DNA of 64,000 nucleotides from NCBI RefSeq assembly GCF_005938105.1, contig NZ_VCPE01000002.1, positions 248,001-312,000 of the forward strand, given 5' to 3'. Origin of the DNA: Brucella haematophila (lineage in GTDB: Bacteria; Pseudomonadota; Alphaproteobacteria; Rhizobiales; Rhizobiaceae). Positions 48,295 through 57,447 of the stretch are shown here, one piece after another; the first letter of the stretch is position 1; each line of letters starts with the position of its first letter. The position numbers and the translations under genes were made by a program. Below the pieces are notes generated by a model. That model was not told the DNA's origin and did no database searches. It saw only the letters and a list, made by a program, of their open reading frames with translations.

Positions 48295-48996
48295 TTACGC
48301 AACCGAGCGCATTTCCTCCAGAATGGCAAGCGCTGACGCTTTGCGATCCGCCGCTCCGACAATCGGTCGCGCCACAACCAGATGGCTCGCGCCTGCCCGA
48401 AGCGCATCCGCAGGCGTCATGACGCGCTTCTGATCGCCCTTTTCAGCGCCTGCGGGACGAATGCCCGGTGTCACTACGGCCATATCCGGCCCGATTGCCT
48501 GACGAATGGCGGCGGCTTCGGCTGCGGAAGCGACGATACCGCCCATGCCCGCCTCGCGCGCCTGACGCGCACGCTTCAGCACCAGCGTTTCCGCATTGTC
48601 GGAATAGCCCGCTTCCCGAAGGTCGGCATCGTCCATCGAGGTCAGCACCGTCACGCCGAGCAGGCAGAGATCGGACCCCTTGGCCGCTTCGACAGCGGCG
48701 CGCATAGCTTTCGGATAGGCATGCAGCGTAAGCATCGAGACGCCCATCTTCGCAACATTCTCCACGCCCTTGGCGATGGTGTTGTCGATGTCGAGCAGCT
48801 TCATGTCGAGGAAGACTTTTTTCTTCGCCGCGATCAGGCTCTTTGCAAAATCGAGACCGCCCGCAAAAACCAGCTGATAGCCGATCTTGTAGAAGGAAAC
48901 GGCATCGCCAAGTTCCTCAACGGCTTTTTCCGCTTCGGCGATAGTTGGCACGTCGAGGCCCACGATCAGTTGATCGCGCAATTCTGTCGTCGTCAT
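48295..48996 (-). CDS. pyrF: Orotidine 5'-phosphate decarboxylase
   Basis: PyrF makes UMP from OMP, the last step of de novo pyrimidine synthesis. The 233-residue TIM barrel has [20 protein letters not shown], the catalytic Asp/Lys block [40 protein letters not shown] and [14 protein letters not shown] 48996 is chosen rather than 49104. DUF1330 follows in the same operon; a palindromic repeat lies upstream. Confidence 0.96.
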   Translation of the reverse strand: MTTTELRDQLIVGLDVPTIAEAEKAVEELGDAVSFYKIGYQLVFAGGLDFAKSLIAAKKKVFLDMKLLDIDNTIAKGVENVAKMGVSMLTLHAYPKAMRAAVEAAKGSDLCLLGVTVLTSMDDADLREAGYSDNAETLVLKRARQAREAGMGGIVASAAEAAAIRQAIGPDMAVVTPGIRPAGAEKGDQKRVMTPADALRAGASHLVVARPIVGAADRKASALAILEEMRSVA

Positions 48997-49072
48997 GAAA
49001 GTCTCCGCTGTGATTTTATCTTGAGCGGGATCTATTTCACTTTGAACGTCACCCCGCTCAAGCATTTTGCTT

Positions 49073-49121
49073 GAGCATGATCTTCTCCGAAAACCGGTGC
49101 CCACTTTTCGGGATCATGCTC
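49073..49121. repeat. Palindromic intergenic repeat, fourth copy, fused to a second hairpin
   Basis: GAGCATGATC...GATCATGCTC arms enclose the same TCCGAAAACCGG...ACTTTTCGG core seen at 1286-1330. A separate hairpin CTCAAGCA-TTT-TGCTTGAG (49057-49075) overlaps its left end. It lies upstream of pyrF, in DNA transcribed only if pyrF has a long leader. Confidence 0.75.
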
Positions 49122-49187
49122 TAATCGCACAACGGGGCGCGGTACGAAAGATACCGCGCCCCGAAATATGCAGATTGAACGGGAGAA

Positions 49188-49754
49188 TCAGCCTGCCCGG
49201 CTGATCACGCTCTGACAGACCGCGGTGAGCATTTTGGCGCTACGCTCATCCTTGAGCGTGCCGTCTTCGTTGAATGCTGCCGAAGCGCGGCCGACCGAAC
49301 ATTGTTCGGTCACGACCTGCGTTCCCACCGCCATGAGTACGGCACGCAGGTGATAGAGCCCGCGCATACCGGCGAACATGCCGTCCGACGTCGAGCACAA
49401 ACCGACCGTCAGCCCGCTATAGGGGCGAAGCGGCTGGTCGCCATCCCTGGAAATGCGGCTGACCCAATCCAGCGTGTTTTTCAGCAGCGGCGGGATCGAC
49501 GCATTATATTCCGGCGAGCAGATCAGAAGCGCGTCGTGTTCGGCAAAGAGCCGACCGAGCTTCATGGCATTTTCCGGAACGCCATGCTCCTTTTCCAGAT
49601 TCTGGTCCATCAGCGGTAGCGGATAATCGGCAAGCGTAATGCGGGTGACGTCCGCACCCTGCGCCCGCAATTCCTGTTCGGCGGCATCCGCCATATGACC
49701 CGAGAAAGCGCCAATACGGATCGAACCGGCGAAAACAAGAATGCGTGCGGTCAT
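49188..49754 (-). CDS. NADPH-dependent FMN reductase-family flavoprotein
   Basis: The 188-residue flavodoxin-like protein has the FMN loop VFAGSIRIGAFSGHMADAAE, LADYPLPLMDQNLEKEHGVP, the LICSPEYNASIPPLLKNTLD motif and DGDQPLRPYSGLTVGLCSTS. It reduces quinones, chromate or azo compounds in relatives; substrate is unknown here. ATG 49754 with AGGAG 6 nt upstream is preferred to the TTG at 49760. It is monocistronic, and the 84-base repeat lies behind its start. Confidence 0.9.
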   Translation of the reverse strand: MTARILVFAGSIRIGAFSGHMADAAEQELRAQGADVTRITLADYPLPLMDQNLEKEHGVPENAMKLGRLFAEHDALLICSPEYNASIPPLLKNTLDWVSRISRDGDQPLRPYSGLTVGLCSTSDGMFAGMRGLYHLRAVLMAVGTQVVTEQCSVGRASAAFNEDGTLKDERSAKMLTAVCQSVISRAG

Positions 49755-49794
49755 GGACAACTCCTATGAAGTCAGTGTCTGAATCAAAAAGCGG

Positions 49795-49878
49795 CAGGCC
49801 GTGGCGAAAATGGTGATTTCGAGAACCGGAGCGCAGCGTACTTTTGGGTACGTGAGCACCGGAAGCACAGAAATTGCC
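49795..49878 (+). repeat. 84-base intergenic repeat, copy 2
   Basis: Near-identical (about 90%) to 2082-2165, in opposite orientation relative to the plus strand. It lies between the FMN reductase and pmtA genes and can fold through GTACTTTTGGGTAC and flanking GCG/CGG arms. No gene or further feature in the gap. Confidence 0.8.
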
Positions 49879-49915
49879 AGTTGCAGACCGGCATGGTGAC
49901 TTTTGGATCAGACAC

Positions 49916-50515
49916 TCAGCCGAGCGGCCTGCGGTAAACCCACAGCTGCGCCGGCGGAACGTTGCGCATGACGAAATCATAGCGCTGAACCGTGTAGTTT
50001 CCGCGACCAGCGGGAACCGGCGGCAGGGGGCCATAGCTGATCTGCATGAACGGACGGCCACGCGGAATACGCGTCAGCATGTCTTCGATGAGCTGGATGC
50101 GACGCGCCATCGGGAAATTGAGCAGCGGTACGGCAGAGACAATACTGTCGAATTGCTGGTCCTTCATCTCGCCAAGCGTGGTGTCGAGATCGAACGCATC
50201 ACCCTGGATGATGTTCACCTCGGGATATGTCTTGTTCAGATGCTCAACGAAATCCTGCGAATATTCGATGGAGTAAAGATCAGACGGCTTCACCCCATGC
50301 TTGAGGATCGCCTTGGTGATGACACCGGTGCCCGGTCCAAGTTCCAGAACCGGCAGGCCCGAATGAATGTCGATCACACTGGCCATGCGTCGCGCGGTAA
50401 TGGAGCTGGTCGGCAGAATGGCGCCAACCGCTTTCGGACCGTCAATCCACCCTTTGAAAAACCGGATTTCCTCGTCGAACTTCGCGGCGAGTTTCCTGCC
50501 GAGTTGACCTGCCAT
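49916..50515 (-). CDS. pmtA: Phosphatidylethanolamine N-methyltransferase PmtA
   Basis: PmtA methylates phosphatidylethanolamine stepwise to phosphatidylcholine using S-adenosylmethionine. The 199-residue protein has VGAILPTSSITARRMASVID, SAM motif PVLELGPGTGVITKAILKHG, YSIEYSQDFVEHLNKTYPEV, IIQGDAFDL and SAVPLLNFPM, all typical of the Sinorhizobium/Rhodobacter PmtA group. ATG 50515 has GGGAG about 8 nt upstream; ATG 50530 is an alternative. It lies near dnaJ. Confidence 0.9.
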   Translation of the reverse strand: MAGQLGRKLAAKFDEEIRFFKGWIDGPKAVGAILPTSSITARRMASVIDIHSGLPVLELGPGTGVITKAILKHGVKPSDLYSIEYSQDFVEHLNKTYPEVNIIQGDAFDLDTTLGEMKDQQFDSIVSAVPLLNFPMARRIQLIEDMLTRIPRGRPFMQISYGPLPPVPAGRGNYTVQRYDFVMRNVPPAQLWVYRRPLG

Positions 50516-50596
50516 TCCGCATGCTCCCATTGTCGTTATTGGACAAGCTTATGCCGCTTTCAATTCCCTAAGCAAGGCAGGAATAAGGAAAATATG

Positions 50597-50627
50597 AAAA
50601 AAGGGAGCCACATGGCTCCCCTTTTTT
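50597..50627. terminator. Bidirectional terminator between dnaJ and pmtA
   Basis: AAAAAAGGGAGCCA-CA-TGGCTCCCcTTTTTT is an intrinsic terminator in both directions at the dnaJ 3' end. Its last bases reach the dnaJ stop codon. Confidence 0.9.
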
Positions 50628-51759
50628 AATCACCTATTCCCTCGAAGAATTCCTTCATCCGCGAGAAGAACCCGGCCGATTTCGGGCTGTTCTCCTGCGA
50701 GGAGAGTTTTTCGAATTCCTCCAGCAATTCGCGCTGGCGCTTTGACAGATTCTGCGGGGTTTCAATGTCGATCTGGATATAGAGATCGCCCACTGCCTGC
50801 TGGCGCAGAACCGGCATGCCCTTGCCCTTGAGGCGGAACTGCTTGGCGTTCTGCGTACCGTCCGGAACCTTCACGCGGGTCTGGGTGCCGTCCAGTGTCG
50901 AGACTTCGAACTGACCGCCCAGCGCCGCTGTGGTCATCGAGATCGGCACCTTGCAATAAAGATCAGACCCGTCGCGCTGGAAGAACTCATGCGGCTTGAC
51001 CGACAGGAAGATGTAGAGATCGCCCGACGGTCCGCCGCGCATTCCAGCTTCGCCTTCGCCTGCAAGGCGAATACGGGTGCCATCCTCGATACCGGCCGGG
51101 ATATTGACCGACAGCGAACGCTCCTGCGTTACACGGCCCTGACCATGGCACTTGCCGCAAGGGTCCTTGATGACCTGTCCGCGACCATTACAGGTCGGGC
51201 AGGTACGCTCGACCGAGAAGAAGCCCTGCGCCGCGCGAACACGGCCCGAACCCGAACACACGGTACAGGTGGTGGGCTGCGAACCGGCCTTGGCTCCAGA
51301 ACCGGAGCATTCGTCACAGGTGATGGAGGTGGGCACGCGAATCTGCGCGGTCTTGCCGGCAAAGGCTTCTTCGAGCGTCACTTCCATATTATAGCGCAGA
51401 TCGGCGCCACGTTCGCGACCGTTGCTGGAACGGCGGCGACCGCCACCCATCATCTCGCCAAAAATATCTTCGAAAATGTCGGCAAAACCGCCTGCGCCAG
51501 CAAAGCCATTGCCGAAACCGCCACCCATCCCGCCATTTTCAAAGGCAGCATGGCCGAAACGGTCATAGGCAGCCCGCTTCTGCGGATCCTTCAGCGTTTC
51601 GTAAGCCTCGCCAATTTCCTTGAACTTGCGTTCAGCTTCCGGATTATCCGGATTGCGATCAGGATGGTACTGCATGGCGAGCTTGCGAAAAGCCGCTTTC
51701 AGCGTCTTGTCATCGCAGGACTTTTCAACGCCCAATGCTTCGTAATAATCGATCTTCAT
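50626..51759 (-). CDS. dnaJ: Chaperone protein DnaJ
   Basis: DnaJ is the Hsp40 partner that stimulates DnaK ATPase. The 377-residue protein has a J domain with HPD at 32-34 ([19 protein letters not shown]) and a Gly/Phe-rich region ([20 protein letters not shown]). Four CxxCxGxG zinc repeats ([32 protein letters not shown]) and the C-terminal substrate domain follow. ATG 51759 rather than 51795. It lies downstream of dnaK with a terminator between. Confidence 0.97.
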   Translation of the reverse strand: MKIDYYEALGVEKSCDDKTLKAAFRKLAMQYHPDRNPDNPEAERKFKEIGEAYETLKDPQKRAAYDRFGHAAFENGGMGGGFGNGFAGAGGFADIFEDIFGEMMGGGRRRSSNGRERGADLRYNMEVTLEEAFAGKTAQIRVPTSITCDECSGSGAKAGSQPTTCTVCSGSGRVRAAQGFFSVERTCPTCNGRGQVIKDPCGKCHGQGRVTQERSLSVNIPAGIEDGTRIRLAGEGEAGMRGGPSGDLYIFLSVKPHEFFQRDGSDLYCKVPISMTTAALGGQFEVSTLDGTQTRVKVPDGTQNAKQFRLKGKGMPVLRQQAVGDLYIQIDIETPQNLSKRQRELLEEFEKLSSQENSPKSAGFFSRMKEFFEGIGD

Positions 51760-51843
51760 ACGTCCGTTACCCCGGCGGCTGGACCGGACTCCCAACCGGA
51801 GCCTTCGTTATTATTCGTCATATGCCGAATACAGAAACTGGCA

Positions 51844-51868
51844 AAAGCCCGGCATGGAGCCGGGCTTT
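51844..51868 (-). terminator. Terminator between dnaK and dnaJ
   Basis: AAAGCCCGGC/GCCGGGCTTT with a 5-base loop lies 20 bases past the dnaK stop. It may reduce dnaJ relative to dnaK. Confidence 0.85.
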
Positions 51869-51887
51869 CACTGTCAGCGGCAGATGA

Positions 51888-53798
51888 TTACGACTTCTTC
51901 TTGTCGTCGTCGATTTCTTCATAGTCGGCGTCAACGACATCGTCCTTGGACGAAGCCTGTTCGCCGCCTTCGGCGTCCGCACCTTCAGAAGCCTGCGCTG
52001 CCTCATACATGGCCTGACCAAGCTTCATCGCCGTTTCAGCAAGCGTCTGGGTCTTGGCCTTGATGTCTTCGGCGTCGTCGCCTTCAAGCGAGGTCTTGAG
52101 CGCTGCAACAGCACCTTCGATTGCCTGCTTGTCGTCTTCCGAGACCTTGTCGCCGTAATCCTTCAGCGACTTTTCAGTCGAGTGGATCAGGCTTTCGGCC
52201 TGGTTCTTGGCTTCGACAGCGTCACGGCGCTTCTTGTCGGCGTCGGCATTGGCCTCAGCGTCCTTGACCATCTTTTCGATGTCGGCATCCGACAGACCGC
52301 CCGAAGCCTGAATGCGGATCTGGTGCTCCTTGCCGGTGCCCTTATCCTTGGCCGAGACGTTCACGATACCGTTGGCATCGATGTCGAAGGTCACTTCAAT
52401 CTGCGGCACGCCACGCGGTGCAGGCGGAATGCCTACGAGGTCGAACTGGCCGAGGATCTTGTTGTCGGCAGCCATTTCACGCTCGCCCTGGAAGACGCGG
52501 ATCGTCACAGCCGACTGATTGTCTTCAGCGGTGGAGAAGGTCTGCGACTTCTTGGTCGGAATGGTCGTGTTGCGGTCGATCAGACGGGTGAATACGCCGC
52601 CGAGCGTTTCGATGCCGAGCGACAGCGGGGTCACGTCGAGCAGCAGAACGTCCTTGACGTCGCCCTGCAGAACGCCACCCTGAATTGCCGCGCCCATGGC
52701 GACGACTTCGTCCGGGTTCACGCCCTTGTGCGGTTCCTTGCCGAAGAAGGCCTTCACGACTTCCTGGATCTTGGGCATGCGGGTCATGCCGCCGACCAGA
52801 ACCACTTCGTCGATTTCACCAGCCTTGAGGCCGGCGTCCTTGAGAGCAGCCTTGCACGGCTCGATGGTGCGCTTGACGAGATCTTCAACCAGGCTTTCGA
52901 ACTTGGCGCGCGACAGCTTGATTGCAAGATGCTTCGGACCGCTCGCATCGGCGGTGATGAACGGCAGATTGATTTCGGTCTGCTGGGCAGCCGACAGTTC
53001 GATCTTTGCCTTTTCGGCAGCTTCCTTGAGGCGCTGCAGAGCAAGCTTGTCGTTCTTCAGATCGATACCGCTTTCCTTTTTGAACTCGGTGATCATGTAG
53101 TCGACAATGTGCATGTCGAAGTCTTCACCGCCGAGGAACGTGTCGCCGTTGGTGGACTTCACTTCGAAAACGCCGTCGCCGATTTCAAGCACCGACACGT
53201 CGAAGGTACCGCCGCCAAGATCGTATACGGCAATGGTCTTGCCTTCGTTCTTGTCGAGGCCATAAGCCAGCGCAGCAGCGGTCGGCTCGTTGATGATACG
53301 CAGCACTTCCAGACCGGCAATCTTGCCTGCGTCCTTGGTGGCCTGACGCTGGGCGTCGTTGAAGTAAGCCGGAACAGTGATAACGGCCTGCGTGACGGTT
53401 TCGCCGAGATAGGATTCAGCCGTTTCCTTCATCTTCTGAAGGATCATCGCGGAAACCTGCGATGGCGAATACTTCTTGCCGTGAACTTCTACCCACGCAT
53501 CGCCATTGTCGCCCTTGACGATGTGGTACGGGACAAGATCCTTGTCCTTGGTGACCATCGGATCGTCGAAACGGCGGCCGATCAGGCGCTTGACTGCAAA
53601 AAGGGTGCCTTCCGGATTGGTGACAGCCTGACGTTTCGCAGGCTGACCAGCGAGACGTTCGTCACCATCGGTGAAAGCAATGATGGAAGGCGTCGTGCGG
53701 GCGCCTTCGGCATTCTCGATGACCTTCGCGCTCTTACCGTCCATGACGGCGACGCAGGAGTTGGTCGTTCCCAGATCGATACCAATAACTTTAGCCAT
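51888..53798 (-). CDS. dnaK: Molecular chaperone DnaK (Hsp70)
   Basis: The 636-residue Hsp70 starts [20 protein letters not shown] and has the ATPase motifs [19 protein letters not shown] and [20 protein letters not shown]. The linker and substrate domain follow ([19 protein letters not shown]), and the C-terminal tail ends in [13 protein letters not shown] 53798 is preceded by GGAGAGAAAT; the four extra upstream residues are not used. A heat-shock promoter candidate is listed separately. Confidence 0.98.
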   Translation of the reverse strand: MAKVIGIDLGTTNSCVAVMDGKSAKVIENAEGARTTPSIIAFTDGDERLAGQPAKRQAVTNPEGTLFAVKRLIGRRFDDPMVTKDKDLVPYHIVKGDNGDAWVEVHGKKYSPSQVSAMILQKMKETAESYLGETVTQAVITVPAYFNDAQRQATKDAGKIAGLEVLRIINEPTAAALAYGLDKNEGKTIAVYDLGGGTFDVSVLEIGDGVFEVKSTNGDTFLGGEDFDMHIVDYMITEFKKESGIDLKNDKLALQRLKEAAEKAKIELSAAQQTEINLPFITADASGPKHLAIKLSRAKFESLVEDLVKRTIEPCKAALKDAGLKAGEIDEVVLVGGMTRMPKIQEVVKAFFGKEPHKGVNPDEVVAMGAAIQGGVLQGDVKDVLLLDVTPLSLGIETLGGVFTRLIDRNTTIPTKKSQTFSTAEDNQSAVTIRVFQGEREMAADNKILGQFDLVGIPPAPRGVPQIEVTFDIDANGIVNVSAKDKGTGKEHQIRIQASGGLSDADIEKMVKDAEANADADKKRRDAVEAKNQAESLIHSTEKSLKDYGDKVSEDDKQAIEGAVAALKTSLEGDDAEDIKAKTQTLAETAMKLGQAMYEAAQASEGADAEGGEQASSKDDVVDADYEEIDDDKKKS

Positions 53799-53881
53799 AT
53801 TTCTCTCCATTCAGCAAACCGCCAAGACCTCTACCGAGCGTTCCATGGGCGGTTCCTACGGTTTTCACAATGCCCGCTTCA

Positions 53882-53909
53882 AGGTTGGGTTTCCGGTGGT
53901 TTTTTCAAG
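53882..53909 (-). promoter_or_regulatory. Candidate sigma-32 (RpoH) promoter of dnaK
   Basis: Minus-strand CTTGAAA is followed after 13 bases by CCCAACCT, about 84 bases upstream of the dnaK start. CTTGAAA matches the -35 of alphaproteobacterial heat-shock promoters; the -10 is a weak match. Confidence 0.4.
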
Positions 53910-54040
53910 AGCCCCCGGCCTGTCATCGAAGCCCTGTGCGAGGCGTATATAAGAAAGGCGCTTTTTCACTGCAAGTCAGAACAGCCGGACAGCCTTAAAT
54001 TCCTTCCCGGCTATTCTGACAGGTCTGTTTCCAGACGGTT

Positions 54041-55027
54041 CTAGACCTCTACGAAACCACTATTTTTGCCCGCGCGATAGATCGCATCGATAAAGCGCTG
54101 ATTTGCCTTGGAATTCTCCAACGAAAACAAGGATACGTCCTCGCCCTGCACCGCGCGCACGAAGCTTTGTGCCTGCAACTGATAATGGTTTGCGTCCGAA
54201 AACGACCATTCCGTCGCTTCCGTGTGGCCTGCGTCATAAAGCGTGATGCGGCCATGACCATATTTGCCGGTGTTGAACGGCGCGTGAACTTCAATGAAGC
54301 CCTTGTCGCCGTGGAAAACCATGGTCTGGCGTCCTGCAAGCTGAGTCGCGACATAGAAGGTCATGTCAAAGCCGTCGAATCGCGCCGCGACATTGGCATA
54401 ACGGTCGGTGCCAAAGTTCGGATCGATTTCAACCGAAGCCTGCACCGAGAGCGGTTCCTTACCCGTCACCATACGCGTCACAACCGTCGGGTAAACGCCG
54501 ATATCGGGCAGCGCGCCACCGCCAAGGTCCGGCTGGTTGCGCATGTTGCCCGGATCGACGTTGAAATAGGTGAAAGCGCCCTGAACATGGCGCAACGTGC
54601 CAATGGCGCCTTCCGCCAGCAAGGCGCGCAGCTTGATCCACTGCGGATGATAATAGACCATGAAGGCTTCGGCGATGGTGACCTTATGCTTGTCGCGCGC
54701 GGCGATGAGCTGGTCGATATCATCGGCCTTGAGTGCGATGGGCTTTTCGCAAAGCACATGTTTGCCGGCTTCTGCCGCCTTGATCGTCCATTCGATATGC
54801 TGCGATGTCGGCAGCGGGATATAGACACCGTCCACCTGATCGCTGGCGAGCAATTCCTCATAGGAGCCGAAGGCAAGCGGTGCGCCAAAACGATCAGCCA
54901 CGGCACGGGCACGGGCGTGATCGCGGCTCGCTATCGCATGGACAACCCCGTTATCCGACGCGGCGAATGCGGGAATCACCTGCGTGACGCCGATTTTGGC
55001 GGTGGAAAGAATACCCCAGCGGAACAT
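54041..55027 (-). CDS. Gfo/Idh/MocA-family oxidoreductase
   Basis: The 328-residue protein has an N-terminal Rossmann fold ([40 protein letters not shown]), the family EKP motif [20 protein letters not shown] and the C-terminal substrate domain ([20 protein letters not shown]). It is an NAD(P)-dependent dehydrogenase on an unknown sugar or cyclitol. It lies alone between dnaK and the nucleotidyltransferase-like gene. Confidence 0.93.
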   Translation of the reverse strand: MFRWGILSTAKIGVTQVIPAFAASDNGVVHAIASRDHARARAVADRFGAPLAFGSYEELLASDQVDGVYIPLPTSQHIEWTIKAAEAGKHVLCEKPIALKADDIDQLIAARDKHKVTIAEAFMVYYHPQWIKLRALLAEGAIGTLRHVQGAFTYFNVDPGNMRNQPDLGGGALPDIGVYPTVVTRMVTGKEPLSVQASVEIDPNFGTDRYANVAARFDGFDMTFYVATQLAGRQTMVFHGDKGFIEVHAPFNTGKYGHGRITLYDAGHTEATEWSFSDANHYQLQAQSFVRAVQGEDVSLFSLENSKANQRFIDAIYRAGKNSGFVEV

Positions 55028-55075
55028 GCCATTTCCTTCGTTCAGATCGTTACTCTCACAAAACTCATCGCCGAA

Positions 55076-55723
55076 TCATTCTGGCGTATCCCAGTCCTGA
55101 AAAGTCAGTTCCGGCCAGTATGAAAGCGCGCGGCGCGCCTTGGTTCGGTGCGTTGCGGCGTTATCGATGGCACGATTAGGCCTGAGACGAAACGAAAAAA
55201 TGTCGTCGAGGCCGAAGGGCGCATGTAACGTCAGCGTGTTGTCACTTTCCGCCCTCGCCCCGACGCAATGCGCAATGGTTGAAAACCGCCTGATTGATTC
55301 CGTGGCAGAGCGCAGCGGTTCATAAGGCTGACCGAAGCGCTGTTCGAACCACAGATGCACCCGCGCCTGATTGCGTATTTCAACCGGTAATGGAAGATCG
55401 CTGAAAAGTGCCTTTCCGTGCTCAATCAGCCGATCTTCTGCCTCCCAGGACAGATCGCGTACATCGAAATAGAAAATATCGACATCCTTGATGCCGTGCA
55501 GCGCCGGGCGCTCGGTCAGGTGATTCCAGACGCTGTTATAAAGCGCCCCCGAGACGATCCAGAATTCGGGACTTTCCTCGCCATTTCCAGCCTGTTTACT
55601 GGCCGTAGCAAGGTCTTGAAGACGTGAGAAAACGACTTTCAGGAGCGGATTGTGCAGGATGATCTCCGTGAAGACCGCCCGCTGTTCGTGCTCAGGCAAT
55701 CCGGCATAGCGCAGATGGTTCAT
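55076..55723 (-). CDS. Nucleotidyltransferase-like protein (COG3575/DUF925)
   Basis: The 215-residue protein begins MNHLRYAGLPEHEQRAVFTE and contains WIVSGALYNSVWNHL and the strong motif IKDVDIFYFDVRDLSWEAED. Asp residues there could bind metal as in nucleotidyltransferases. The VEIRNQARVHLWFEQRFG segment and a C-terminal KARRALSYWPEL complete the family pattern. Substrate is not known. ATG 55723 is favoured over 55777. Confidence 0.85.
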   Translation of the reverse strand: MNHLRYAGLPEHEQRAVFTEIILHNPLLKVVFSRLQDLATASKQAGNGEESPEFWIVSGALYNSVWNHLTERPALHGIKDVDIFYFDVRDLSWEAEDRLIEHGKALFSDLPLPVEIRNQARVHLWFEQRFGQPYEPLRSATESIRRFSTIAHCVGARAESDNTLTLHAPFGLDDIFSFRLRPNRAIDNAATHRTKARRALSYWPELTFQDWDTPE

Positions 55724-55868
55724 CCTGCTTGTTCCTATCGATTTCGGTTTGGATTCAAGTTTCAGCGCTACAAGCACTGCGTAAAAAGAAGTTCATGAGC
55801 GTCCTTCGTAATATTATAAGCCGCTAATAAGACTTGTTATTCCGTTCTACACATGCTCTGTGCGCGCT

Positions 55869-56411
55869 ATGCAAACAGGATCTGTTACAAAAGTGCTTGG
55901 CATTTTTGCCATTGCTGCCGCTGTCATCGCTTGCTTTGCCCTCGTGGGACTGGCTTTGGTCTACGGGATGTATGGCGTCATCTTCATTGATGGCGTTGCA
56001 AGCGCCGTTCTCCTTGTCGTCTTCTCCGCAATATTCTGGTTCACCAAGATCGACTGGCGCAAGCCGGAAGCAGCCGCGATCATGATTTCGTTCATGGCCT
56101 TCACTGCCATGTTCTTCGATAGCCGCGGCAACCCGGTCTATAACCAGCCGCTGGCATGGATTTTCGGCAGTCCCGGAAGTCATATGCAGATCAGGGAAAT
56201 CGTCAGCCATGGCGGCGGGAGCACCGGCGTGAACTATGATTTCCAGCTCGTCAACATCTATGGCGCCATCGAACGCTCCATCAGCGGCTGGATCGTCATC
56301 CCGTTCCGCTTCTTCGAATATCTGGTGGTGCTGTCCGTTGTCGTTTCAATCATCACCTTCATCAGAAACCGTTCCGGCAGCAACTGGTTGCCGGACAATG
56401 CTCGTGAATAG
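55869..56411 (+). CDS. Predicted inner membrane protein of unknown function
   Basis: The 180-residue protein has hydrophobic segments near residues 8-32, 35-58, 68-85 and 137-162, with polar periplasmic-type loops between. The loop between the third and fourth segments contains WIFGSPGSHMQIREIVSHGG. I recognise no family motif. ATG 55869 is preferred to an in-frame GTG at 55860. It precedes the DUF3829 gene by 40 bases, so the two are probably one operon, with no clear promoter assigned. Confidence 0.7.
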   Translation: MQTGSVTKVLGIFAIAAAVIACFALVGLALVYGMYGVIFIDGVASAVLLVVFSAIFWFTKIDWRKPEAAAIMISFMAFTAMFFDSRGNPVYNQPLAWIFGSPGSHMQIREIVSHGGGSTGVNYDFQLVNIYGAIERSISGWIVIPFRFFEYLVVLSVVVSIITFIRNRSGSNWLPDNARE

Positions 56412-56451
56412 ATCGGAACACGGCGTCCGATTCTTTAAAGAGGAAAAGCAC

Positions 56452-57375
56452 ATGAGACGATTTTCGCCGCGCGCAATCCTGTTTGCGTTTCTGGCAGTCC
56501 TTCTGCCTGCCACGGCCTTCGCGCAATCCGCCGATGAGGCAGATCCGAATGCCGCCATCGAGAAGATGAACGCCTATGTTTCGCTTCTCAACCGCACGAT
56601 CCGCGCGTCGGAATCGCTCGGCAGATATGACAGCTGGGTCGATATGAAAAAGGGCCCGACCGGCAAGGAGCGCAATGTCTACGGGCTCTATTCGCTCTAT
56701 GACGTGCGCAGCGAAATCGAAGCCGCCGAGGGCGCGACCAAGGCCGACCCGAAAATGCCTGATCTTGATGCGGCCATGGAAAGCTACATCGCGATTTACC
56801 AGAAGCTGGCGCCGGTGATCGAAAAAGCCAGCAAATATTATGATCGCAAGGACTATATGTCCGACAAGTTTGCCGAAGCCAAAGCCTTTCACAAGCAGAT
56901 TGCCGACTATGCGCCGGAATTCCTGAAGGAGCGCAAGCGCGTCGACGCGCTTCTGGATGAAGAAAAGAGCAAGATCGATCTTGCCGAACTCGACGCCATT
57001 GAAAAGGCGGAAGGCAAGAAGGCCAACTGGCATGTTCGCAATGTCATGATGCGCGCCAAATCGGTGGTGGACCTGCTGCCGGACAATGACAAGCCGGTGG
57101 TCGACATGGAAGCCTTCGGCAAGGCCATGGATGTCTATGCCGCCGCCGTACGCGAAATGGACGATTACGCTTCGGAGCACCCGAACTCCTTCCACGTCTT
57201 CGAATCGCGCCCGGCAAGCCTGCTTGGCAAATTGCGCTCGTTCCAGCAAGCTTTGCAGAAGACCAAGGGCGACGCCCGCAAAGCACGTATCGGTTCGGAT
57301 CTCGAATGGATCTTGAATGACTATAATATGATGGTCTCGACCTCGCAGTCAGCCACCATGTTCTCCAAGGACTGA
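56452..57375 (+). CDS. DUF3829/YiiG-like secreted protein
   Basis: The 307-residue protein has a signal peptide (RRFSPRAILFAFLAVLLPAT, cleavage near AFA-QS) and a long helical body with repeated charged segments: MNAYVSLLNRTIRASESLGR, YIAIYQKLAPVIEKASKYYD, DALLDEEKSKIDLAELDAIE. YiiG/DUF3829 proteins are often lipoproteins, but no lipobox Cys is here. Function is unknown. AGAGGAAAAGCAC precedes the ATG. A terminator shared with the convergent MFS gene follows. Confidence 0.82.
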   Translation: MRRFSPRAILFAFLAVLLPATAFAQSADEADPNAAIEKMNAYVSLLNRTIRASESLGRYDSWVDMKKGPTGKERNVYGLYSLYDVRSEIEAAEGATKADPKMPDLDAAMESYIAIYQKLAPVIEKASKYYDRKDYMSDKFAEAKAFHKQIADYAPEFLKERKRVDALLDEEKSKIDLAELDAIEKAEGKKANWHVRNVMMRAKSVVDLLPDNDKPVVDMEAFGKAMDVYAAAVREMDDYASEHPNSFHVFESRPASLLGKLRSFQQALQKTKGDARKARIGSDLEWILNDYNMMVSTSQSATMFSKD

Positions 57376-57396
57376 TCCATCTTTACTGGTACGGAA

Positions 57397-57429
57397 AGAA
57401 AAAGCCGGGGTACAACCCCGGCTTTTTCT
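57397..57429. terminator. Bidirectional terminator between the DUF3829 and MFS genes
   Basis: AAAAAGCCGGGG-TACAA-CCCCGGCTTTTT forms an intrinsic terminator on both strands between convergent genes. Confidence 0.9.
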
Positions 57430-57447
57430 TGTCGTTTTGAATTGCGG

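Noticed and set aside
49057-49121. Insertion sequence or transposon remnant near pyrF
   Set aside because: No transposase frame and no longer terminal repeats; the region fits short palindromic intergenic elements.
52182-54044. 620-residue plus-strand frame opposite dnaK
   Set aside because: Antisense frame caused by dnaK codon bias, which is commonly seen opposite Hsp70 genes; no recognisable domain.
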